A stretch of DNA of 64,000 nucleotides. Source: MGBC114844 sp910585855 (GTDB lineage Bacteria; Bacillota; Clostridia; Lachnospirales; Lachnospiraceae). Below, piece after piece: positions 53,118-59,537 of the stretch (its first letter is position 1; each line of letters starts with the position of its first letter). The stretch is taken from assembly GCA_965646165.1 (NCBI GenBank), contig CBFFYP010000013.1, positions 1 through 64,000 of the forward strand, read 5' to 3'. Made by a program: the position numbers and the translations under genes. The notes under the pieces were generated by a model. It was not told the DNA's origin. It did no database searches and worked only from the letters and a program-made list of their open reading frames with translations.

Positions 53118-53330
53118 ATGAATGTAAAAGGATTCGATTATGCAGCTCTTGCAATCGCTATTATAGGTGCCATCAACTGGGGTCTAATAGGTCTTTTCAA
53201 ATTAGATATTATCGCCTTCCTATTTGGTGACATGAATCTTTTCTCCCGGATTATCTATGCATTAGTAGGTGTCTGTGGTCTTTATCTAATCAGCTTATTT
53301 GGGCGGGTAAGAAATACCAGCGAAGCATAG
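53118..53330 (+). CDS. DUF378 small membrane protein
   Basis: 70 residues, two membrane helices: AIIGAINWGLIGLFKLDI, the INWGLIG motif of DUF378, and RIIYALVGVCGLYLI. Function unknown. RBS GGAGG. Single gene with a strong following hairpin, divergent from the HlyD-like gene. Confidence 0.9.
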   Translation: MNVKGFDYAALAIAIIGAINWGLIGLFKLDIIAFLFGDMNLFSRIIYALVGVCGLYLISLFGRVRNTSEA

Positions 53331-53337
53331 TAAGCAT

Positions 53338-53385
53338 GAAATAACGCTATTGCTGAAGGTTATCTAGCAATAGCGTTATTTATGT
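53338..53385. terminator. Terminator after the DUF378 gene
   Basis: AAATAACGCTATTGCT pairs perfectly with AGCAATAGCGTTATTT across a short loop. It can serve both converging genes. Confidence 0.85.
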
Positions 53386-53409
53386 AATCAAAATTTAAAC
53401 CTACTCTGA

Positions 53410-53829
53410 TTATAAGGAGATTAAAACCTTAGACTTTGCATTTTCTGGAAGTTCTGCTTCATCTAAAGAAACACTCAGCACAAACGTAATATGAAATTTC
53501 TCACCCATCTGATCCAATTTATCAATCACCTCTGAAATATCCTTCCCTTCCAGACAAGATACCTTTAAAAAGCTGTCCAAAAACATCGTATCCAGATCAT
53601 GATCCTGAGAAATAATTCCTGCAATAAATCCCAAAAATCCATCACTGCTGTTTACTTGATAATCCGAAACATTGATTAAGCGAATCTTATTGCTCAGCTC
53701 ATACATATGTTTGCTGTTTTTATCCAAATATACGATATTGCCGTGAGCCTGTTTCACATCTTCATTTGCCTTATTAATTAAATGCTTTGTCTTACCTTTG
53801 CCTTTTTTCCCCGAAATAATCTGTATCAT
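53410..53829 (-). CDS. P-loop protein of unknown function
   Basis: 139 residues. A Walker A-like GKKGKGKTKHL at about residues 7-17 and MFLDSFLK later; overall a short ATPase-like fold with HGNIVYLDKNSKHMYELSNK in the middle. It resembles small clostridial ATP-binding proteins of the twitching-motility-like annotation, but the function is unknown. Start ATG 53829 is behind AAGGAGGAG; the longer frame reaches into repeat A7. Confidence 0.7.
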   Translation of the reverse strand: MIQIISGKKGKGKTKHLINKANEDVKQAHGNIVYLDKNSKHMYELSNKIRLINVSDYQVNSSDGFLGFIAGIISQDHDLDTMFLDSFLKVSCLEGKDISEVIDKLDQMGEKFHITFVLSVSLDEAELPENAKSKVLISL

Positions 53830-53921
53830 TGTAATCTCCTCCTTAGGATGTAAACTTGTTAAAATCATTATAGCATAGTTGTATAGAAAATAAAAGTTAT
53901 TTTTACTCAATTTTTTTTCGG

Positions 53922-54275
53922 AGGGGACGCCAGATTCTGGAAGGGCAGGCAGTCTGCTGTTCCGGTTTCCAAAAAGCAAGAAGTTCTAAAACTTCTGCAT
54001 CTTTATGCATCCAACCGGACAGACCGGGGCGCAATTCGCCCGTATCGAAACCAAAACGTTACTGGCATAAAGAACGATTCTATCAACCGCAGCATATCTT
54101 CTTTTCTAAACAAAATACGGGCTAAACACGCCCCTTTTTTTGCACACACTGCATGGAAGCAGCGTATGCAAAAAATCTTAGGTTTTAAAGCAGAAGTCTA
54201 AGAACTTCTAACTTTTTTCCAAAGTCACTGCAGACTGCCTGCCCTTCCAGAATCTGGCTGTTTCTTGGCTGCGGA
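53922..54275 (+). repeat. Family A element, copy A7 (CCAGA type)
   Basis: Starts GGGGACGCCAGATTCTGG and ends CCAGAATCTGGCTGTTTC. The stem GATTCTGGAAGGGCAGGCAG (to GTCTGC) pairs perfectly with CTGCCTGCCCTTCCAGAATC. Hairpin GGGGCGCAATTCGCCC, a closing pair GCCCGTAT..ATACGGGC, GGGCTAAACACGCCCC and TTTTTTTGCACACACTGC..GCAGCGTATGCAAAAAA are all present. The central loop nearly matches the inverted loop of A8. Confidence 0.88.
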
Positions 54276-54994
54276 ACAAAAAAAGAATTTCGAAACTTTT
54301 CATTACAAAGATTGGGATTATCGAAATTGACATTTGCATTGGGATAGGCTATGCTTTAAATAAATTAAAATTTTCATATTGGGGTGAAAGAATGTCACAT
54401 AGTAAACATACAAAGCGTGGTTATTCGTTATATATAGAAAAATGGAACAGATCTTCCAAAAAATATATAAATACTTGCGTAATATGCGGATATAAAGGTT
54501 ATAGCCCAGTTATAAAATATAAAGGTTTTTGCGACAACTTAGAAAACAAAGTGATTTATAAAGAATTAACAAAGATATTAAACGAACTGCAATTAGATGC
54601 ATCAGGAAGGTGTGAAGATTGTGCAAAGGTACACCTTTTCTATCGCTAGCCAATCAACAGCGAGATGCGGGTTGCTGGTTTCCTTTGTCTGCGACTTCGG
54701 AGAATGGTTAGAAAGTCTTAGGTTTTTGCGGAAAAACATAGAATTTTTTGCACATACTGCTTCCATGCAGTGTGTGCAAAAAAAGAGGCGTGTTTAGCCC
54801 GTATTTTGTTTAGAGAAGAAGATATGCTGTGGTTGATAGAATCGTTCTCTATGCCAGTAATGTTTTGGCTGCGATACGGGCGAATTGCGCCTCGGTTCGT
54901 CCGGCTGGATGTGCAGATACAAAAACCTTAGACTTTCTTGCCATTCGGAGCGGAGCAAACAAAGGAAACCAGCAACCCGCATCTTGCGTCCGGT
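53925..54994. mobile_element. Paired-arm family A unit enclosing a small CxxC-protein gene
   Basis: Two family A arms (A7, CCAGA type; A8, GCGAG type) face each other around about 380 bp containing an 85-residue protein gene. The arms are different in their closing stems but share a near-identical central segment in inverted orientation. This matches the A4-A5 arrangement at 29 kb, where the gene is missing. It may be the fuller version of the unit; no direct repeats were identified at its edges. Confidence 0.6.
54392..54649 (+). CDS. Small protein with CxxC pairs, inside the paired-arm unit
   Basis: 85 residues: GYSLYIEKWNRSSKKYINTC, then CVICGYKGYSP (first CxxC) and CEDCAKVH (second CxxC, with His) near the C-terminus. 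The four Cys suggest a zinc-binding, perhaps HNH- or ribbon-like, domain, but no catalytic HNH is complete. GGGGTGA is 5 nt before ATG. It is the only protein carried by a repeat unit in the window. A cargo role or mobilisation role is possible, not shown. Confidence 0.6.
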   Translation: MSHSKHTKRGYSLYIEKWNRSSKKYINTCVICGYKGYSPVIKYKGFCDNLENKVIYKELTKILNELQLDASGRCEDCAKVHLFYR

Positions 54995-54999
54995 GTGCG
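54650..54999 (-). repeat. Family A element, copy A8 (GCGAG type)
   Basis: Reverse orientation. Starts CAACAGCGAGATGCGGG, ends CATCTTGCGTCCGG. The stem GCGGGTTGCTGGTTTCCTTT pairs with AAAGGAAACCAGCAACCCGC. Inner blocks: TTTTTTGCACATACTGC..GCAGTGTGTGCAAAAAA, GGCGTGTTTAGCCC, and GCCCGTAT..ATACGGGC. It abuts the end of the dacF-like gene, whose stop is 25 nt away. Confidence 0.85.
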
Positions 55000-55023
55000 T
55001 CCTGTCCGCTTCAAAATACATTC

Positions 55024-55980
55024 TCAATTTTCCAGTCCAAGCAATATATTCATTTCCCGAAATAAGGTATCCGAACCATCCGCCTTTAAAATCACAGAAC
55101 AAAACCACTTCCCTGCCGCATTTTTACTTAAAAGTGCCAGACAAGACCCTGCTGCATTGGTCGTTCCGGTTTTTCCTCCCACAACAACTACACCTTCCGG
55201 CGGTTCTACACTGCCGCTGATATACCGATTCGAATTGGTAACATGAACAGACTTTGGATTTCCTGCCTCATCCATATAGACAATTTCCGCATCTTTTAAC
55301 TGCATCAAATCCATAATTTCTGGATGATTGGAAGCTTCATTTAAGATAAGATAGAGATCATATGCCGTAGTATAGTGATCTTCATCTGTCAGCCCATGCG
55401 GATTACTAAAATGTGTATTGGTTGCACCAAGTTCCAAAGCTTTTTTATTCATCATATCTACAAAGCCTTCTTCACTCTCACCGATATGAATAGCAATAGC
55501 AGTTGCCGCATCGTTTGCTGATTTTACCAGAGTAGCTTTTACAAGGTTTTCAAATGTAATCTGATCACCCGGATGAAGATCTAGTAACGTTGCACCGGAT
55601 TCTGAAATCATCGCTTCTTCTGTAATTGTAACCACATCATTCATATTTCCATACTCTAAAGCAAGCAAAATGGTCATTACTTTTGTAATACTGGCAGGAT
55701 TCATTCGTTCATGTACATTTTTGGCATATAAATTCTTTTGTTCACTGATATTATAAATTGATGCTGCCTCTGCAGTAATAGAAGCCGAAGCAAGATTATC
55801 TCCAGAAACCACACATAGCTTCGAAGCAAAGGAGGAGGCAACACTAAAATCGGTTGCCTCAAAGCAAGAAAACTCGCTTTGCTGTGAAGAGGCATCATAA
55901 ATCTTCATCACATCATCTGTCTTTCGGCATCCACACAGCAGTATGGCAACTGCAAAAGATAGCATCCATACTTTTTTCAT
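55024..55980 (-). CDS. dacF: D-alanyl-D-alanine carboxypeptidase, lipoprotein (S11)
   Basis: 318 residues. An N-terminal lipobox LLCGC (Cys about 18) marks a lipoprotein anchored outside the membrane. Catalytic motifs: SITK (about 97), SAN (about 154) and KTGTT (about 274). It trims stem peptides in peptidoglycan. Last gene of the mre/min/rod operon. The symbol is approximate; DacA/DacB-type paralogues are similar. Confidence 0.86.
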   Translation of the reverse strand: MKKVWMLSFAVAILLCGCRKTDDVMKIYDASSQQSEFSCFEATDFSVASSFASKLCVVSGDNLASASITAEAASIYNISEQKNLYAKNVHERMNPASITKVMTILLALEYGNMNDVVTITEEAMISESGATLLDLHPGDQITFENLVKATLVKSANDAATAIAIHIGESEEGFVDMMNKKALELGATNTHFSNPHGLTDEDHYTTAYDLYLILNEASNHPEIMDLMQLKDAEIVYMDEAGNPKSVHVTNSNRYISGSVEPPEGVVVVGGKTGTTNAAGSCLALLSKNAAGKWFCSVILKADGSDTLFREMNILLGLEN

Positions 55981-55995
55981 ACTATTTTCACTCCA

Positions 55996-56394
55996 TTACT
56001 GTTTATAAATTTCACGCCACTCCATATCTCCCCGATCCAATGATTTGATCAATAATTCTGCAGTAGCAAGATTTGTTGCAAGCGGTATATTATGCATGTC
56101 GCAAAGACGGAAGATAGTATTTACATTCGGTTCATGCAAACTAACTGCTGAAGGATCTCGTAAAAAAATAACCAAATCAATTTCATTATGTTCTACCTGT
56201 GAACCAAGCTGCTGTTCGCCTCCTAGATGTCCGGCTAAATATTTATGAATATTCAGATTTGTAACCTCTTCAATCAGTCTTCCTGTTGTCCCTGTTGCAT
56301 AAAGTGTATGCTTACTTAAAATAGAACGGTAAGCAATACAAAAATTCTGCATCAATTTTTTCTTTGAGTTATGTGCGATAAGACCAATATTCAT
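55996..56394 (-). CDS. mgsA: Methylglyoxal synthase
   Basis: 132 residues. Converts dihydroxyacetone phosphate to methylglyoxal and phosphate, bypassing part of glycolysis. Motifs: ATGTTGRLIEE, AGHLGGEQQLGSQV, DLVIFLRDP and ATNLATAELLI. It lies after the rodA gene in the cell-shape operon, as in some other clostridia. Confidence 0.95.
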   Translation of the reverse strand: MNIGLIAHNSKKKLMQNFCIAYRSILSKHTLYATGTTGRLIEEVTNLNIHKYLAGHLGGEQQLGSQVEHNEIDLVIFLRDPSAVSLHEPNVNTIFRLCDMHNIPLATNLATAELLIKSLDRGDMEWREIYKQ

Positions 56395-56436
56395 GATTCC
56401 TCCGTTCTGTCGCCTATGCGACTGCTCCTTTATCGT

Positions 56437-57624
56437 TTAATCTTCATCACTATATAAAACTTCTTTAAAAGTAAGTTCTCTTTGTATACTAACATTTAAA
56501 AGTACTCCCATTCCTATCATAAGACTGAGCAAAGAACTCATACCATAACTGACAAACGGCAGCGGGAGTCCGGTATTTGGAAGAACCCATACAGCTACAC
56601 CGATATTGAAAAAACTCTGAAAAGCAATAATAGCCGCCATTCCTGCTGCAATAATCCTTCCACTTAAATCTTTGGCATTTTTTGCCACCCATAAACATTC
56701 CAATGCAATAAAAAGTAATAAAATAATTACCAAAGCCGAACCAACAAACCCCATTTCTTCTCCTACAATCGCAAAGATAAAATCTGTTTCCGGCTGCGAT
56801 AAAAAATTTCCATTTTTTACAGATGCTACTGTATTATTCGCAATCCCCTTTCCGAAAAGCTGTCCCGATCCGATTGCTAATACCGAATTTTTCTGCTGAT
56901 AATTAATACTGTTAATTAAATTTAAATCCAATCCCCTTTTTGCCGCTTCCTCTGCAGTTGCATTTTGATATAAAAATCCAAAAATTCTATTTTTTTGATA
57001 CGGTTCAATAATGGTTTGATTTGGCTGCATAATCTTATAAACCAAAAAAGCAAAAACAGGAAGACCAACCGAAAGGATTCCTCCGATTACAAAATAACTA
57101 AGTCCTGCTACATAAACAATGGATGCAAAAAGACAGGCAATCACAATACTTGTAGAAAGATCCGGCTGGTGTAAAATAAGAGCAAGCGGAATAATAAACA
57201 ATACAACGGCTGCCCCAAGTACCTTAACGGAACTTACTTTTTCCTGAAACATCTGAAAAAATTTTGCAAAAAACAAAGTCAATAAAATTTTACAAAGTTC
57301 AGCCGGCTGAATCCGAAATCCTCCAAGCTGAATCCACCGCTGCGCCCCGCCGGAAGTCCGCCCAATCACTTCTACTGTAATCAATAATACCAAATTGATT
57401 AGGTAAAAAACCCAATAAAATTTTAAAACAAAGTGATAATCAACCAAGGAAAGAAATAACATCAGCACGAAACCGACCAAAAAACAAATCATTTGTTTGG
57501 TTTCACGCCCGTCATAGTTTGTTGCACTTCCAATCACTTGGATACCAATTACAGAAAGACAGCTAATATAAAGCAGCAATCTGAAATTATAACATCGAAA
57601 CTTATACTCTTTTAATGGGAACAT
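56437..57624 (-). CDS. rodA: RodA/FtsW-family glycan polymerase
   Basis: 395 residues, about ten membrane helices. SEDS motifs: RWIQLGGFRIQPAELCKILL, the large loop, AIVGEEMGFVGSALVIILLL and LPFVSYGMSSLLSLMIG. Together with the PBP2 gene of this operon it is likely the elongation glycosyltransferase, though FtsW/SpoVE paralogues look alike. Start at 57624 (MFPLKEYKF) is behind AGGTGA; a TTG at 57639 is possible. Confidence 0.88.
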   Translation of the reverse strand: MFPLKEYKFRCYNFRLLLYISCLSVIGIQVIGSATNYDGRETKQMICFLVGFVLMLFLSLVDYHFVLKFYWVFYLINLVLLITVEVIGRTSGGAQRWIQLGGFRIQPAELCKILLTLFFAKFFQMFQEKVSSVKVLGAAVVLFIIPLALILHQPDLSTSIVIACLFASIVYVAGLSYFVIGGILSVGLPVFAFLVYKIMQPNQTIIEPYQKNRIFGFLYQNATAEEAAKRGLDLNLINSINYQQKNSVLAIGSGQLFGKGIANNTVASVKNGNFLSQPETDFIFAIVGEEMGFVGSALVIILLLFIALECLWVAKNAKDLSGRIIAAGMAAIIAFQSFFNIGVAVWVLPNTGLPLPFVSYGMSSLLSLMIGMGVLLNVSIQRELTFKEVLYSDED

Positions 57625-57641
57625 ACCTTCACCTGTCAATT

Positions 57642-57914
57642 CTAAATTTTTTGTTTAATATCACGAATCGGAATATTCGCATAGAGGGCAGGAACCGTAC
57701 CGTTGTTGCCTTCTGATTCCGTCTGTGTAATCTGAATATCCAATCCTTCTGCATCAATTTCCATATACTTTGAGATGACATTAATAATATCATTTTTAAT
57801 CATTTCCATCAATTCTGGTGTACAGTTGGCACGGTCGGAAACCAAGATCAGCTTCAGTCTGTCCTTAGCCATATCACCAGAGCCCTTTTTCTTAAATATA
57901 TCAAATAATCCCAT
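57642..57914 (-). CDS. minE: Cell-division topological factor MinE
   Basis: 90 residues. N-terminal MGLFDIFKKKGSGDMAKDRL membrane-targeting and anti-MinCD part, then LKLILVSDRANCTPELMEMI and the C-terminal topology domain. It drives MinD oscillation. minC-minD-minE is uncommon in Firmicutes outside Clostridia, where MinE is kept instead of DivIVA/MinJ control, and no divIVA is in this window. Confidence 0.94.
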   Translation of the reverse strand: MGLFDIFKKKGSGDMAKDRLKLILVSDRANCTPELMEMIKNDIINVISKYMEIDAEGLDIQITQTESEGNNGTVPALYANIPIRDIKQKI

Positions 57915-57928
57915 TCCCAAGCCTCCCG

Positions 57929-58720
57929 CTACTTTTTCTTAAATATATCACTTATCTTAGACCAGAGACTGCTTTTTCCGCTTAAATCGAGCCAAGGGAC
58001 TTCTTCTCCCAAAATTCGGTGACAAATATTCATAAAGGCTTGTCCGGCAAGAGAATCATCTCCAACCAAAGGTTCTCCCTGATTGGTGGAAATTACAATA
58101 TTTTCATCATCCGGTACAGCACCAATCAAGTCGATTCCCAAAATATCTACTACATCCGCAATCGACATCATATCGCCACGTTTGACCATATCCATCCGAA
58201 TACGATTTACAATCAATTCAATCTTTTTTAATTCATTTGCTTCTAATAATCCGATAATCCGGTCAGCATCCCGAATTGCCGAAACTTCCGGCGTTGTTAC
58301 AATAATGGCTCTGTCTGCCCCGGCAATTGCATTTTTAAATCCCTGTTCGATCCCTGCCGGACAGTCAAGGATTATGTAATCATATTCTTCTCTTAACTCT
58401 TCTGTCAATTTTTTCATTTGTTCCGGTGTAACCGATGTTTTATCCCTTGTCTGTGCGGAAGGAAGCAGGCAGAGATTCGGATAGCGTTTATCTTTAATTA
58501 ATGCCTGCTTCATCCGGCAGTTTCCCTCCACTACATCCACCAGATTATAAACAATCCGGTTTTCCAATCCCATTACAACATCTAAATTTCGAAGTCCAAT
58601 ATCCGTATCAATCAATACTACTCTTTTATTTAATTTTGCAAGCCCGGTTCCTGCATTTGCAGATGTTGTTGTTTTCCCTACTCCGCCCTTTCCGGAAGTT
58701 ACTACTATGACTTCACTCAT
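57929..58720 (-). CDS. minD: Septum-site determining ATPase MinD
   Basis: 263 residues. Deviant Walker A SGKGGVGKTTTSANAGTGLA, DTDIGLRNLDVVMGLENRIV, DCPAGIEQGF, and the C-terminal amphipathic helix SLWSKISDIFKKK for membrane binding. Start ATG 58720 is behind GGAGG; it binds MinC and MinE from the flanking genes. Confidence 0.96.
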   Translation of the reverse strand: MSEVIVVTSGKGGVGKTTTSANAGTGLAKLNKRVVLIDTDIGLRNLDVVMGLENRIVYNLVDVVEGNCRMKQALIKDKRYPNLCLLPSAQTRDKTSVTPEQMKKLTEELREEYDYIILDCPAGIEQGFKNAIAGADRAIIVTTPEVSAIRDADRIIGLLEANELKKIELIVNRIRMDMVKRGDMMSIADVVDILGIDLIGAVPDDENIVISTNQGEPLVGDDSLAGQAFMNICHRILGEEVPWLDLSGKSSLWSKISDIFKKK

Positions 58721-58796
58721 TTTGGTGTCCTCCACTTCATACTAATCGGAACAATTATCTCATAATTCCTGTTATTTTGCAAGATAATCAAACTTA

Positions 58797-59504
58797 TTAA
58801 TGAATAATTTTTAATATATCACGACTAAGAGGCTCAATATAAATATTCCCATTTTCTATAAAAGCAATCTTTGGTTCTTTATCAATTTTTTTTCTTTCGT
58901 CTTTTCTTTTTTCATCCGGGCTTCTTGCAATCACATCTGCAATCTGAATCTGGCATGGATTCATCTCAAGTGCCACAACAAAAGCACCGCCGTTTCCTGC
59001 TGCCCCTGCATAAGCAATCCCCTTTAATGCTCCTAAAATAATAATATTTCCTTTTGATATAATCTTTGCGCCCGGATTAACATCCCCTAAAATCACAATA
59101 CTGGTTTCGGTTTCTAGTACTTGCCCGGAACGTAACATTCCTTTATAAAACTGCCCGTTCTGCGCCGATAATTCATTTAATCTGGTATGCATCGACTGTC
59201 GGAACGATTCTTCTTTTTCGGTATCCGATTCAATCAAACAGACAATTTGAATCTGCGAATTTTCCGTAACCAAATCTAAGATTTCCCATTGTTCCTCTTT
59301 TGACAACTTTCTTCCTTCCAAGGAAACCGCCATCTGCACTGAACCAAAAAAACTGGCTGATTCTAAAAATTTTTCCGCTACTTTTTCCTTTAACTCCTCA
59401 AAAGGAATTTGGTCGTCTAAGATAATGGTAATTCCGTATTTATTGCTTTTAATCATAACGGGATGTTTTTTATTTTTTTTGTTATTTATATTTTCATTTT
59501 CCAT
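58797..59504 (-). CDS. minC: Septum-site determining protein MinC
   Basis: 235 residues. The variable N-terminal domain (about 15-110) and the C-terminal right-handed helix (about 120-215: RSGQVLETETSIVILGDVNP, GAKIISKGNIIILGALKGIA, GGAFVVALEMNPCQIQIADV) which inhibits FtsZ and binds MinD. RBS GGTGGAG upstream. Between pbp2 and minD. Confidence 0.93.
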   Translation of the reverse strand: MENENINNKKNKKHPVMIKSNKYGITIILDDQIPFEELKEKVAEKFLESASFFGSVQMAVSLEGRKLSKEEQWEILDLVTENSQIQIVCLIESDTEKEESFRQSMHTRLNELSAQNGQFYKGMLRSGQVLETETSIVILGDVNPGAKIISKGNIIILGALKGIAYAGAAGNGGAFVVALEMNPCQIQIADVIARSPDEKRKDERKKIDKEPKIAFIENGNIYIEPLSRDILKIIH

Positions 59505-59537
59505 CTTTTCATAACTCCACCTTCCTGTATGTTCTTA

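Noticed and set aside
20646..54999. Family A as a CRISPR or tandem repeat array
   Set aside because: Copies are far apart, 240-350 bp long and in mixed orientations, with no spacer pattern and no cas genes.
29441..54999. Family A as group II intron or rRNA/tRNA-like genes
   Set aside because: No intron domain V signature, no maturase and no cloverleaf or rRNA match seen. HEARO/omega-type RNA cannot be excluded without a model search, but no IscB or TnpB gene is in the window.
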